64,000 nucleotides of DNA from Xiphydria camelus (GCA_963678675.1 OY783192.1:5094001-5158000), one strand, 5' to 3'; positions 23,627 to 37,204 are shown, counted from the first letter of the stretch. Notes: generated by a model not told the origin, from the letters alone. Numbers and translations: made by a program.

Positions 23627-26120
23627 CGTACCGTGGCTAATGAGTCGCGGGATGATTGATTCGCCTATTCGCGCTGGGCCGGGGGCTTTCGCTCACTCAT
23701 TCGCTCGCACGCTCGCCCATCGGTTGTTCGCTCGTTCGCTCGGCCGCGCGCGCGCGCGCGCACCTTTATCTCTCCTCGCGCTGTTGAGTTCATTCCCCAT
23801 TCACGGGCTGTCACGACGCCCGCCGCAACATTCAATAAATATAATATAAACGCCTTCTCTCACCTCTCCCTCCTGCCCGTCCTTCTCCTGATCTGCCACC
23901 CCCGTGCGCCGAGCATTTCGCGCGACGACGTCGAAACCGGCTCGGTTCGAGTGTTTCTCGACGCGGAGGGGGTAATTATTGTGCGTCGGGCGTCCGCGGA
24001 CAAGGGTGGCCCGTGGTGAGCCGCCCGCTACGTCGCCCGATGCCGCCGCGGAGAAAACGCAAAGGGGTGTTACAGCGGGAGGATCGCGTTGCGGAGAAAA
24101 CGGGTCGAGGCGCCGCGGGCGGCGGCCGGTTGACTGCGAGAAGTGGGCGTGAGAAAATACGAGAGGCGCGCGAGGGAAGCTGCTACGTTTGTCGGTCCGA
24201 GATGAAAACCGCAAGAGTCCTTTGATATTCGTGACTGTTAAAGTACGGAGAAAAAAGCTGGTGTTCAATTTACGCAGACGAAGTTGTTGATATGTTCTTG
24301 CAAATGCACCTAGCCTCTGTGTACAATTAATTACTCGATGTGTAAACTGATCCTACTCTGCTGTTAATTTTATATTTTCTCGGTAATCTTTACATTTTTC
24401 TGCTGTAGATTTAGCATTGCCCTGCGCTTTTTACATAATAAGCGCAGACTGTGTTACAATTGGTAGCGACTTGCGGTACCTATACTTTTTGCATACAATT
24501 TGTCCCGTCTTTTCTTTCTTCGAAATTAAGGTGACTTGTCCCAATTGGCAATCAACATGAAGACGTGGCTTGTTCAATATGGCGTTGCATGTGCAATGAA
24601 CATCTAGTTATATATAAAAATGCAGGTGTCCGCATTCGAAAATATAACAATGTTGCTGAAAATTGATGATATCTATCGTCGGGTGGAATCAAATCTTTCT
24701 CACAGGAATATTACAGAAGAAAGTAATGTCCTTACGGTGAACTATTTAATAAAAATCGAAAAAAATACGGAAAAGAAATCTGTGATCGTATACGTTTGAT
24801 AGCTCTCTGCTTGCAAACGTCAGATTTGAAGCAGTCGCCACACGAAATCATCGCGCTAATAATAGTGTCCTTTTTTGCCACCAGATAGCAACGATTGCAA
24901 TGTCGATTCCCAATAGCAGAACGACTAAGCCCAGTATCCGAACAGCTATAAATATTCATACAGCAGATTTTACTCAGGGTTCTTACTAGTGACACTTCCT
25001 ATGTACATCACTAATTTATTGAAGATTTCTTTCCAGTAGTCGTTTCTTTTTATCCCATCCAATAATTTAAATTATATTCAAATATGTCCGATTACTAGGA
25101 CATGTATTGGGACAGTTATCTTATTCAGTGATAATTTTCTTTTGGCCGCCATTAAGACCTCTCGATTCTTTCTTTTCACAGAGAACTTTTTCGACATACG
25201 TCGAACAAGATCGCGTCGACGGAAACGATTCGACGGAATATCCCCTTCCGCTCGATCGACCGCGAAGCGTCGCGATTTCGCGGGCTCTTTATTAACGAAT
25301 ATAAATGACGGGACGATTTGCGCGCGGGTATGTACGCAAAGCGCAAGTCGGCAAAAAGCTGAGTCACCTGTCGTCGTCGCTGCGCTTCCAGCTTACTCAT
25401 TACGGGCGCTTTATTTCTTGCGCGCTTATCCGCGCAGCGCTTCAATCAGTGTTGGGTTTATCAATATTCCGGCTTTTCCCCGGGACACACCCATACAGTC
25501 CTTCGCTAGAAATATTTTACAGTAAGATATACCGTATATATATACGGATGCATGTAGGCAGCCGCCGGTCGCGGCCGCTTGTTGATATCAATTTTTGCCG
25601 TATAAGCGCGGAAGAGCGAAGCGTTATCGGTCCATTGTGAGGCTGTCGCCGGAAGATGGATCACGTATTCCTATAATATAATATGGCCTGTGTCAGGCAA
25701 TAAAGACCTTTTTGTGCTCCGTATGACGGAGTGGTTTCGCGGCTCTTTCCCGTCCGTAACGTCGACGCGACGCGCGTCGTCGAGTGTCGTGCGGCGATAC
25801 GTATATGTATAAGTACACATATATGTATAATGGGACTCGTGGCACCGCAGTGGCGAACGATCGTGGGGATCGGAAAATCGAATTGGCCAAGTAAGTAGTT
25901 CGTGATACGAATGAAACATCCGCGCGGCTTTCCCCATCGAGGACGTATAAATTGGTCGGGCTTCGGACTCCGCGACTACGCTCGCCCGCGCGTTTATCTC
26001 GAATCGACGCTGCGGTTCCGCGCGCGCGGTGTCGCAGGTGCGGGAACCTTTTCGACCGCGCATGCATAGGGAATGAACTTCTACGATAGATACGGTACGT
26101 GCGACGTATATAACGCGTAA
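22915..26120. other. CpG-rich spacer with GA tract
   Basis: Contains CT at 23342-23358, GA at 23586-23623 and GC at 23746-23761. 24.2-25.1 kb is AT-richer; TGCGCTTTTTACATAATAAGCGCA at 24422-24445 (described, 24 bases with arms TGCGCTT/AAGCGCA) is a small hairpin. A cysteine-rich minus frame at 24732-24995 is noted as a finding only. Confidence 0.5.
23586..23623 (+). repeat. (GA)n microsatellite
   Basis: Perfect GA dinucleotide run of about 38 bases in a purine-rich surround. Confidence 0.95.
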
Positions 26121-26127
26121 AAAATTG

Positions 26128-26423
26128 ATAAAATCCTAGGTAGATATATATGATTGTCACGATATTCATACACACTACAATGCTTGATTGTTTGAAAGTT
26201 TACGTCTGTTTTGTCGCATGAATTTAAAAAAATAGCTATTTTCTAATAAATTATTTAATTTATATCATAATGTGATTCAATGTAATCGCTGTATTTATTG
26301 TAGCAATATATCTAGAAGAAATTGTTTTTGTATTGAATAAATGTTTAGCATTTTGTTTGTACTATCTTGACGTTATTTGATGTCACAATTATGCTTGCTT
26401 AATGATGACTCATAAAGCGCAGA
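26128..26423 (-). repeat. family M dispersed repeat, copy 1
   Basis: Its reverse complement aligns throughout with 54734-55030. Shared blocks include GAGTCRTCATTAAG, AAAATGCTAAAC, TGCTACAATRAATA, and AAATTCATGCGACAAAACA, then GTATGAATATCGTGAC. No terminal inverted repeat was seen, so the type of element is open. Confidence 0.75.
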
Positions 26424-26462
26424 ACTTCGGTGTACCAGATAAGCTAGTATTACTTAAAGTTA

Positions 26463-26699
26463 CTGTACAATTTACGTAGACTTTAAACAAAAATGATATT
26501 TTCTTATACTTTCATATAAAGCTTTTTCCCTATATGTGATTATGAAAATTAATACGCTCCGTAATTATGAAAAATAATATATTTCCTTATGAAATTTCCC
26601 TAAAATATTTCATAACGGAGTATATTTTTATCATTACGTATTGGACAAAAGCTTCACATACAAATATATTAAATTTAATACACATTTTTTTTTACAGTG
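26463..26699. mobile_element. family J hairpin element, copy 2
   Basis: Ends ACTGTACAATTTACG and ATTTTTTTTTACAGTG. The inner arms (CATATAAAGCTTTTTCCCTA, GTGATTATGAAAATTAAT, CGCTCCGTAATTATGAAA) match 17850-18083 base for base over long stretches. Confidence 0.8.
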
Positions 26700-26704
26700 T
26701 ATAT

Positions 26705-29700
26705 TTGACTCCTTTGAACTTGAATCTTATCCATACTTATTGGTCCTGAATGATGTTAGAGGGACCGAAAGGATTGGGACTGAAAATTTTAGGCTAACGC
26801 ATATGTGCGATAGAATCGACAAAATCTTGCTCGGTTATACAGTCGAATTATCGCATGCTTTCACAGGTTGCGAATTTTTAATGGGTATCCCTCGATAGTT
26901 TATTTATATCTACTTCTAATAAAAATATCGCAAAGTAAAAATAGAAATGAAACGTTTCTCATATGTAAAGTCGGTACGATATTTGTTGAGCCAAAATTCC
27001 CAAAAACGATAAGGCGGTATTCTCGGAACGCAACGGTCTGACGCTTTGCAAACAGTGGCGTACCTTGAAATTTTCGGCGTTATTTACCAAACATTTCTTT
27101 CATATTTTGGTGAATACTTCACAAACTAATCAACGGATTTCTTTTAGTAAGAATCTAAACTGAAAATTCACGGGACGATACACTCACAAAGAAACACGCT
27201 ACGTATAAATCGAGTGCAAAGCACGGTAGGCAAATAATGCTAACTGCAATCTGCTATGGTAAACGCTGCGCCGCCAGTGTCTCCAATTCGGGTGACGAAT
27301 GGGGATAATTCCAAGAAAGTGACGCAGCAGTCTTCTAGGAATTCCGGCTCAACGAATAGCGTACCGACTGTATCACACGTGCAAATCCACCCCGCGTAAA
27401 CGTCATCTCAAAATTCCCGGCTCCCCCGCAAATCGTCCCGCTGCACAATGAGAATAATTTCAAAAGGATCGATTTCACTCGACGGAATTAACGCAAACTC
27501 GATCACCGAGCAATCGCGGTCCTCCTCCGCGCCGAGCCCTAATCCTCCTAAGGTTACTCCCCCCGCGCAGGTCCTCGACCCAAATTATAGCTCCACTTCA
27601 AAGCCCCACCCTTGCGCGAGGTTCGATCGGCGTTTGCCCGCGCTGCACTGTCCCGAACTCGAAGCGCTGCGTCGCACCGCGCGCCGACAGAAAAGGGTAA
27701 TCGAATCGCCCTGGTCATTTCGAAAGGTTTGTTTCCACTTAGCCGTGTTAACGCGAGCTTGATTGCCGGGCCATCCATCCATCCATCCATCCATCCATCC
27801 ACCCACCCATCCATCCATCCACCCATCGATTCGTTCGCCCTTGGGTCCTCTCTGCCGGGACAGGGACGACGTAATCGCCGAGCCCCGTGTCGAGCAACGA
27901 GTCGAGTTACGGCGGCGGTGACGCGGGAAGAGCGAACGAGAGGCTGTGGGGTCGAGAAACGCGTTACGGGGTTGCGCCGTATAGCCGAGCGAGCGGGGCG
28001 AAAGCGAGCAATCAAAGGGAATAATTCAAGAGGCGGCCACATTGTTCCCATGTCGCTGAGGTCTCCAGTACCTGGCCCGCCCGTCCCGCGGGACTGACTA
28101 CACGACGCGCCGTTATGTGACCCCGCCACCGATAATGTCGAAATAGCGGTGTACGGCGGAGCGATGACGGGGGTGGGAGAGGGAAAAAAAATGGGAGCGT
28201 GGAGTGTCGCGAATCGAATTTTCATTACGAATTCAGGAACGAATAGGGCGGGGATGACGTTATTTCAGAGTTCATGCTTAACGCGGGGATCGTGGAACCG
28301 CGATCGAGGGAAATAAATATTATGGTGGCGCGCGAAAGGGAGTTTCTATTGTGTCGAGCGTGAGTATAAAATGCAGTGATCGCACTGATAGATCTTGATA
28401 CCGATCATCCGACTAGGGCGAATATCATTGGATGTAGTGCGGGACACAAATCGATAGTTTTATATCACCAGACGAAAGATTGCAAGAAAAAAAATTCATT
28501 TTTTGGTATAATGTTTACCAAACTAGTATAGATTTCTTAAACAAATTTGGAGGCAGGTTACCGACGATTTTTGCGAGAAAAATTAAATTGAAAATGAGTC
28601 TTTTAAGCGTTTTGGTATATGCAAGCGTAGGAAAAAAGTAGCTTTACTTTTATATTTCCATGAGACTTATGTGTACTGCAGATTTATAATAAAAACTAAT
28701 ATATTTCTGAAATAGCTTACAAATTTAATACTGAGAATAAAATTATTAAATAAAATAATTAAAGTTGTAAATCGTGAGAATCTCGCTAATAAAGTATAAC
28801 TGCCATGCATCTTCTGAACCAAAGAGTGGAAGAATAATGCTAAAAATGTTTCATTTTCTTAAGCTTATCAGTATGTTATCACTAATTTAGACGGGCTCTT
28901 CTCATACACCCCCCGAATACGGCTCTACGTGATAGAACTAACTTAACTACACAGACTAGGTATCATTTTAATCGCGGATTTACCACGGACAGGGGTGAAC
29001 ACTCGAGAAAACTCGCGCGCCTCGCCACCCCCGCGAGGAATGTCTGTACGAGACGCACGTCGGACGGTAAACCCGATGGACGAATCGAGAGATTACGTCA
29101 GCCCGTCATTGGCCACCAATCCGCCGAGTACCTATACACACGTCGCTCACCCCTGTGGTACGCAGGATATTATATTATAATCCCGGCAGTGACTTTGGTA
29201 GAAGCCGGGGGTTGTAAGGTCGGTTCGAGGGGTGGTTGGGCGCTTGTCTGGAAGATTAACACCTCGTATAAAAGTGCTACAGTGGGAATGGAATGGCAGG
29301 GAGAGAGAGAAAGAGTGCGAAGGGGGGAGGGGAGCGCGAGAGGGGTGAGGAGTTGAGCAAACGGAGGCTGTTCTCCTTCCTTATGCTCGCGCACCCCGTG
29401 CGCCGCTAGGAGGAAAATTAGTTTTCAGAATTTTCATGAAAGCCATGAAAAGAAACTGTAAGGTTCCTTTTCTCATTGGAGGCTATTTTTGCGCGAGGAG
29501 GCGCGCGCGGGGAGGAATTCAATAGCCTTTATTTTTCTTTCGTATCAACTCTCGTTTCACACTCTCGCGCACGGAGACAGGCGCGGCGAGCGACGGTGAC
29601 TTTTATGCCGCGGCTATCAAACGGAACGTATTATGCGTATTTCGTAATAAAATGTCGACCCTAATTAGTTTCGAATAATCCGGACGAGCCTTATTACGGC

Positions 29701-30800
29701 GTTAATTTTTGCAATTAAGCGTCGGCCCTCTTTGTCTCGCTTTGACGGTATATATGTATATGTAGGCCGTACACAAAGGGGGAAACTTATTTATTTAGCC
29801 ATAATGCAAATGCCAGTGGCAGCGGTTACATACCCGCGGCGCCTAATAATCGCTGCTTCGCCAGATTAAGTCCGAAAGGATTGCGGACGTTCCGCGGAAA
29901 TGACAGTGGCGCCGACGGATTTTTCTTTGTAACGTGTACGTCGGTTTTCATTTGATCAGCCATTCGTTGCGCGTAACTCTTCAATGGTACGACATTTTGC
30001 ACATTTTCAGGATAAATTAAGAATTTATCGTACGTGATGTACGACGAGTTTCAGCTACAAACATGAATTTAATACTTTCGAGCCACGCCCACTTTCCAAG
30101 AAAATTCTGTTAATTGGCTCATATTAAAGGTATGACAGGACTACGACACGTAATCGATTATAGCCCCAGTTCATTACGACTTGCTGCAGCGGAAAACGGA
30201 GAGACCATCTCGAGTACCCCGTTCCGCTCTGCTCGCCCTCGCGCGTACCTAGAATGTGATTCTCTAATACTTTTCGTGTAGCCACTTTCAAATAACTCGC
30301 AATCAGAGTACCGCTATCTTTCGTTACATCGGCAACAACCGCGTTTCCTATATACACACCACGGTAGATTGTTATTAATACGCGTACATCGGTATTGTCC
30401 GAGCCAATTAGCCTACTTACGTGAGCACACTTGCGCACGATACAACATCGCCACCCTGCGGAGAGAAGGTCACGTTTTATTTGTACGGGGTTAGGAAGAA
30501 CCGGAGAGTGGACCACGGCGCGCGGAAGATGGATGGTCGCGTTTACACGCACCTACTTATTCCGCCTTCCTCGGCTTCGAACAAATAATTACACCGCCGG
30601 AATAATCGCACCGTGGAAATGCTCTCGTAGCGAGAACGAACGGCGATACGCGAACCTTCGCATAACTGTGCTGAGAGATTTATCGACGTACCAATTATGT
30701 GGAAATACCTGTACGGTGTCCGAGGAAAAATTTTCCGATGCTGAAAGTATGGCGCGGTACTCGCAGGAGAGCTTGGCAGTCGAGCCTTCGCTGCGTATAC
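26705..30800. other. spacer, no gene seen
   Basis: Contains the (ATCC)n tract and G/A-rich stretches near 29300. The block at 28430-28960 is AT-rich without any inverted repeat I could find. Long frames near 27.5-28.2 kb come from CpG-rich and ATCC-repeat sequence. Confidence 0.5.
27771..27826 (+). repeat. (ATCC)n microsatellite
   Basis: About 14 ATCC units, interrupted by two ACCC variants. Its translation gives repeated MDGW or HPSIHPS units in spurious frames. Confidence 0.95.
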
Positions 30801-30801
30801 A

Positions 30802-31039
30802 CAGGCGGACAAATTTTATACATTTTGTATTTTTATAATTCATATATGGATTTGGTTAAGTATATGGATTATGTATGATTTCTATATCAACTGGATATAT
30901 AAATTATATATGGATTACACAGACATTCAAAAATCTATATATAGTCTTGATATGGTTAATATAGAAATCATATGTAATCCATGTATGACCGAATCCACAT
31001 ATGAAGTATATACGAAATATATAGAATTTCTCCGCACGG
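30802..31039. mobile_element. family K hairpin element, copy 1
   Basis: Ends CAGGCGGACAAATTTTATAC and AGAATTTCTCCGC. AT-rich arms contain CATATATGGATT and GGATTACA/TGTAATCC pairs. Related to 37402-37632 and 52025-52230; this copy has the most worn tips. Confidence 0.7.
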
Positions 31040-33044
31040 ATCTGATACTGGTGTAATCAACTTTCCGAAACTGAGACTGCACTAACGTTTACTAAAATTC
31101 ATCCCATCAATACCAGTCAAATATTATTATTTGCTAGCAGTCGATGGACGCTTGATACTGCTCCTTTTCAAAATAAATAAAAGAGAGGAACGGGATAAAA
31201 CGACGTACTTTCTATTAACATTATTTTCTGCTAAACAGAGACCGACTCTAGAGCATCCCAATTTATCTTGCATTCCTCCGCACCTATCGGATTACATACC
31301 TCCTACATTTTTCTTTTCGCATAAAACAAATACGACAAAACTCACCGCACGAATATCCCGCACCCGTAAAACTTTCCCCGGGACACGCAAAACCGCTGGC
31401 AACGCCGAGAGACGACGACAATGAGACGGCATTGAAATTTCTCCCCGCGTCCTCTTTGAAGTAAACAAAATACGCGCAGCGCGGATGCGTTCCACCGATG
31501 TGTGTTGTCCCGTATAAGCGCAACCATCACGGACGTCTGTAACACACCGGGGACCCGCGCGCGGCGAAGAGGTTACGTTATATTATACGGGGTTACGGGG
31601 GGTTCGCAAGGTGGACGGGGGTGAAGATGGGTCGCCGAGTGTGTACGTATGTTCTATGTTCCTACCCGGAGTGCGGCTGCAAAGCCGCGCGTCAATACGC
31701 TTGCCCGGACGAAGGAAGAGCGGGGGATGGTGTGTCAGGGAGTGTATAGGTACGAGGCGCGAGTGTAGGTGGATGGCTCGAGGTCTGGCGGGGTGACGCG
31801 GAGAGTAAGAGAGGAATGGAGGAGAGAGAGAGGGAGAAAGAGAGGGGAGAGAGAGAGAGAGAGAGCAAGCAAGACAGAGAAGGGGGTTTGGGGGCGAGAG
31901 ATCACTGCGCCGCCAATATTACTACCAGTCCGAAGATTACCAATATCCTTGAGAGGAGCTCTAGTCCTGTCATAAAAGACGGAGCTTACGAAGATATTAC
32001 CTACCCGCCACTGCCGTCGTCGTCGTCGTCGTCGTCGTCATCGCCGACGACGCAGCCCATCTCACTTTTCTCAACTCCATTTCGAAAATACGTACTAAGA
32101 ACACTTTGTATATACGTACACCAGAGCGCGCGAGACGCTTCTGGGTAATGCCTGGTATATATAAAATATACGGATCGGGATTAACGCGGGTGACACGACG
32201 TAAGAATGCTGACGAAGAATATAACCGTATCCAATGTCAGTTGGATCTTCATTCCGGGCACGTCGAACGGTTTAGGTGTCCGAGCGGAGGTACGAGTTGT
32301 CGGCTGACCGTTTTGAACTTTGAACTTCCGCAGGCCCGCGGCGAGGGGACATTTTAAAGTCAAATTTCGCCACGGTATTGTGCCTATACTCGGGCGCGGG
32401 TTTGTGATATAAGTACTTGGCGCGGCTCGTACCTATTCGCGTTCGCGAAATCCGTAATGGAAAAGCGACTACGTGTAGGCACAGAGTTATTACGTTCGAC
32501 GCGGTCAGCGTTGCGTCGGTGAAGTGTATAAGGTCGTGGGGCACAATGGCGGGGGCCATTGTGACGACGCTTTGTACGGCACAAAGCTTTAATCCGCGAC
32601 CGGATCTGCTAATGTCAACATCATCCTGGCTTGCCTTCGTGCCGAGGTGCATGCACCCGCCTCTCGCGTGTGTATGTGTGTATGTGCGCGCGCACGCGGC
32701 GCGTCTCGCTTGTGTATCTATATCGGCCGGGGACAGAAAGCCGGCCTCAATAAGCGTCCCCATAATCCACCCCAAACTCTGAATAATCGCCATTCTCTAT
32801 CCATTGTATCGCTTTCTCGTAAAGCCCCTCCGAGTGGTTTGTCGCGACGATCTAGAGAATACATATAGAGGCATCGCGTCTCGTAATGAGTATTCATTGC
32901 GTGATGCGTTCTCTCTGCGTGCACCGAGCGAGTCCCTACACCTAAATTTGATGCGATAGAAGATACGTAGAAGATAAATGAAAAATCACGCACGTATGTA
33001 TTCCTAGTTCTTCGCATCAAATCGACGATGCATTCGTGAACCGC
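31040..33044. other. spacer with GA and TCG repeats
   Basis: Imperfect GA at 31821-31865 and (TCG)n at 32014-32041. The remainder is CpG-rich, with no exon recognised. Confidence 0.5.
31821..31865 (+). repeat. (GA)n microsatellite, imperfect
   Basis: GA-rich run with GGG and AAAG interruptions. Confidence 0.9.
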
Positions 33045-33048
33045 AATT

Positions 33049-33751
33049 CTGTTTTCTCATATTCATATTTTTCCATTCAATTTGTAATCTGTACACATAT
33101 CTAATGTCACACGAAGAAGAAAGTGTCTGAAAAAATAATTATTTGCAAAGTTATAAGCGCGTTTTTCTCTGCAACATTGTGACGTCATCGAAATGCAAGA
33201 GAGATGCACTCTTATGCTGAGTAACGAGTTCGAAAAAGATGGTCTTATAATCCCGGAAAAAAGAAATCGGCAATTTTTACTTTTTCATTCAGTAGCGCTG
33301 AGACTCGTGCAAATTCTTGTGCTCATTTTTAAGAATTTGCACAGAGGAGACATTTCTATTTACTGTTTATTCAGATACTATAATATAGTTTAACCAGATA
33401 TATAGTATCTGTTTGCACAGGAATTTCTATCGTTTGAATCATAATTTATTGTAATTCTGTCAAACGGTAATTCGTGCAGTTTTGTTTTCTCCACGTACAG
33501 CTGTAAACAGTATCCAAACAGAAATCTCTCCTCTGTACAAATTCTTGAAAATGAGCTCGAGTCTCAGCGCTACTGGATGAAGCAGCAAGAATTGTTGATT
33601 TTTTTTTTTCACGACACGACGATATAGCTGCACTTTTTAATATCGTTTTCCAGCTCAAATAAGGCCGAAAATGAAAAATGAAAAAATACGGGGTTAATAA
33701 TTTGTCTAAATTTTTCGAATCTGCAATGAAAAAAAGTTAGCGAGGAAACTA
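33049..33751 (+). mobile_element. family H element, copy 1, with AATT site duplication and a nested hairpin
   Basis: AATT at 33045-33048 and again at 33752-33755 flanks ends CTGTTTTCTC and GAGGAAACTA, a 10-bp imperfect inverted repeat. The outer parts align with 48492-48829 (TATTCATATTTTT, TTATAAGCGCGTTT, GTGACGTCATCG; on the right GAAAATGAAAAAT and AATCTGCAAT). About 350 bases in the middle, absent from the 48-kb copy, are the family-I hairpin. Confidence 0.8.
33255..33610. mobile_element. family I hairpin element nested in family H
   Basis: Inverted arms of about 110 bases: GGAAAAAAGAAAT, then CAGTAGCGCTGAGACTCG, then AATTTGCACAGAGGAGA, mirrored through 33500-33610. The centre has GTTTAACCAGATATATAG and TCTGTTTGCACAGGAATTTC, shared with 8222-8500. 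Confidence 0.8.
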
Positions 33752-33755
33752 AATT

Positions 33756-34707
33756 GTAGCCGCACATTCCAACTGCTGCAGTGAATCGCGGATTGGTAAA
33801 ATCAAGCATGCGTGGCAGTCGCGGTGACGGTTTTCGTTAGAGCGCGATATCGATGGAAGAGTCGCCGCGAGCTGCGGTGAGTTTATTCTCGCTTGCACGT
33901 ACCATGTATTATACGATAGTACGTACGTAGAGAGAGCTCGACGTTGCGTCTACGTTTCATCACGTGTGATTTATGCGGGACAGTGCATCACCGACCCGAC
34001 GATCCTTAATCATCACATGCGCGTATACCTGCCTACGCGCGTACAACGTGTGCGCGCGAAGGAGCCGACGACTCGGCCAGTTATTAACGGAGTCAGCGAT
34101 AACCGCGCGGACGTCGAAAGAATTAGGGCCGTTTCGAGAGAAGCGCGTATAGCTTGTTCGTCGCACAATGTAATTACTCGGGTCGCGCGCGCAGAGGCCA
34201 TTGGGGATTACGGAGCGGAGAGAGAGGCGGCTTATTTTGACATTCTTATCGGAGAATCAGAGTGCGGTAATCCCTCAGGCGGCGTGTGTAATCTTCACCC
34301 CCTCCCATCGCCCTTCCTGCCGGATTCGTCGTTCTGCAACCCCCTTCGCGTTGCCCCGCACCCACCCGCCCTCCTGTCGCGCATTTTCTCATCGACGCGC
34401 CGCGCGTACACGATTCTCACCCTCGCGTACGCGTTGTACTCCCGCTATGGTCGGTAATCTGCTATTAATTGCCACCACAAAGAAATCCCGCGAGTATAGC
34501 TTCAAAGTTTAACACCGACGTTCTGCGCCGTGGAAGCGTTTTCCTTCGAGGATATTACGTGCGGGTACTTTTCTGGTTTTGTGGGCGTCGTTAAGTTGAT
34601 GGACATTGGGCTATTGGTTTTTTTTAGATGTACCAGCAATAACGTACGTGCTTCGCGCGCACTTTTCGTTTAGTTGTTATTATTTAATCAAATAGAGTCT
34701 CGTACTT
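33756..34707. other. CpG-rich spacer
   Basis: No element or exon resolved. Frames on both strands overlap (33966-34457 plus, 33960-34166 minus) and lack motifs. Confidence 0.5.
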
Positions 34708-35003
34708 TGATAATTGGCAAAGTGTCACTTATTTATGCTTTCAAGATTCTATATATTCGAGATAGCGAATTTGGCTAATAAAATTCACGGAAAAGTCAGA
34801 TACGTTGTGACATGTCATTTGATAACTAGCATGTGTCGAAAATGACTTTCCACGCTTTGGAGATTCCAGATTCGAGATAGCGAATATTGATATCTCAAGT
34901 CGGCCAATACAATTCACGGAAAAGAGGTTTCACTTTTGGTGAATGTTAGCCAATGAGATTCTCGAAAAGGGTCTTACGTGACATGTCATTTTTACGAACG
35001 AGA
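34708..35003 (+). repeat. family L repeat, copy 1 (two internal monomers)
   Basis: Aligns in the same orientation with 37709-38001. Each copy contains two versions of a unit running GCTTTCRAGATTC, GAGATAGCGAA, then AATTCACGGAAAAG, about 120 bases apart. It ends with GTCTTACGTGACATGTC then TTTTTACGAA. Confidence 0.8.
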
Positions 35004-35206
35004 AAGACTAGAGGATGTTAACTGGAATCGTTGCTATTGCCATTAGTTTTAAACCGCAAGACATTTCATTTAGCTTCGACAAATATTTCATATTAATATT
35101 CTTAGGTATATTATTTGAAACAAAGGGACAATGTGGAACTTTTTTCAAAATCTAGTAAGAGTCCATCCCAGAGTATACTGAAATAATATATTATTTCTCA
35201 ACTACA

Positions 35207-35556
35207 CAGGGTGTAGTGGCTCAGAGGGCTGAAATAGGAGGAGCCTAATTCTTTTCAGAGTTAGTTCACTGACCAATAACACGACTTCCTATGATTTCTA
35301 TTCCTCGGAACTCACCCGTAGTTTTAAATGCTGATTGGTGTAGTACTGTTTCGAGATCGAAACTACAAATGCGCAATTTTTCGCGCAAACGGTATGTAGG
35401 TACGTATGATCTGATAGCATGTGTCATCTCGAAGAAGGACTACGACAATCAACATAAAACTTCATGTCTCTTTGTTTACTTTACGCTCGAACATATAGGT
35501 ACTGTATAAACTCTGAACAGAATTAGGCTCCTCCTGTTTCTGCACCTTACACTCTG
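35207..35556 (+). mobile_element. family G element, copy 2 (350 bp)
   Basis: Starts CAGGGTGTAGTGGCTCAGAG and ends ACCTTACACTCTG. Terminal arms with GGAGGAGCCTAATT and CAGAGTT match the copies at 10471 and 48299. Shorter than copy 1 because the AT-rich core is smaller. Flanking TA is not preserved. Confidence 0.8.
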
Positions 35557-36750
35557 TTTAGCTCAAATTCTGGCCACACGTACATGCGAAAAATACTAAA
35601 TTTGACAGAAAATGTTTAATTGTCTGTATGTAAACACCTACATCGCTCGGTAGATGTCCGTTTAATTTTCAAACCGACAGTGTAAAGAGGCGCGAAACTT
35701 TCCGCAAAAAGATATAACCGGATACTCTGTCTACGCGTAGGTATAAATAAAATACACGCGCATCGCGGCACAGGTGTACCCGCGGTACTCTCTCGTCGAG
35801 GTTGTGGAATGCAGATACACGTAGGTACACGGCGCAGCTGCGTATCAACAATTTGTCTCGCTTTGGGATTCGCGACCAGGCGAGACAGAGAGAAAGAGAG
35901 AGAAAGAGGGGGGGGGGAGTGTTGTCGGGTGCCACTCGACGATTCTCAACGAAGGTGGCAGTGGCTGGGCTCCCGCGACGGTGGTGGTGCATTTGCCGTT
36001 CGCAACAGAGTTAACGGCGCGCATCCGCGTAAGCAGCGCGGCGCTTTTAACGATTCGCATGTCGTTTAATTTAATTTGACGATTGCTCGTTAAATCCCGC
36101 GGAGACGGGCATAAATCTCACACCTCCGGTCTCGCTGTGCGGCCATTAGGATTTTTGTCCCACGCGCGCGCGCGCGCGCGGGGGTATGAAAATCGCGGGG
36201 GAAGCAATTATTCCGCGTCGAAAGAGCCGGGCGCGCGCGCCGTCGACTTGGGAGGGCTGCGCGAAGAATACGCGGGAGGATACCGCGCGACGACAAAAAG
36301 CGCGGCGGGGCGAGTAGAGATTCTCGTTCGCTCTCGTATCTCTTTTTCGCGCACGAACGGGAAGGGTCTTCTCTCCCTCTCGCGCGTATTAATCGCGCGC
36401 GCGCTGCTCAACTCGAGTCGAAGCGATAGCTCGGCCGCGCTACGCGTAGATGTCGAGCGAGTAGCGTCGCGTGACGTCTAGTCGCGATCAGCGCCGAGTG
36501 CGCTGCGCGTATCCGTTCCGGCGGACCGCGCGCGATGCGATCGACAGCCAATTGACAAATCGAAGCGCCGTCGAACGCCGTTATCGAACACGACGCGAGC
36601 ACGGATATTAATAACGGTTCGCTTTCACAATAAAAGGACGGAATAATGTTTCTAACAGTACCAGCGCGCATTCGCTGTACCTGCCGGTTAATCGTTGGAA
36701 GTATAACTGTCTAAAGGCGCGCGTGATACATGAGGTACGAGTGCACGGGC

Positions 36751-36868
<118 letters not shown>

Positions 36869-37181
36869 TAGAAGAAGCTCCTGGTAGGTATATTCGTCTC
36901 AGTTGGCGTGCGCGTGGTAGTCTCTCGCTAACATAATAAATATCGTGCAAACCCTTCATGGAAACTCGGCATCCGGTGATCAGAGAGCGCGCACGTGCCA
37001 AAACTAAAAACCCTCGCTCGCCCGTTCCCGATACGTCGCCGCGGCGGTGGCGCGGCTTGCACTTGTCCCTAATTATTGTTGCATCGCACTGTACCGTGAC
37101 ACCTACCTACCCCCGAGGCTTTTACACGTGCTATTTCAGGAAAAGGATGCGCCCCAGTCAAAATTAGAAGAGAGTGAGAAT

Positions 37182-37204
37182 GAGAGAGAGAGAGAGAGAG
37201 AGAG
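37182..37204 (+). repeat. (GA)n microsatellite
   Basis: Perfect run of 23 bases. Confidence 0.95.

Noticed and set aside
27554..28225. 223-codon minus-strand open frame, longest in the window
   Set aside because: Runs through the ATCC microsatellite (repeated MDGW units) and is mirrored by a 161-codon plus-strand frame. Composition explains its length.
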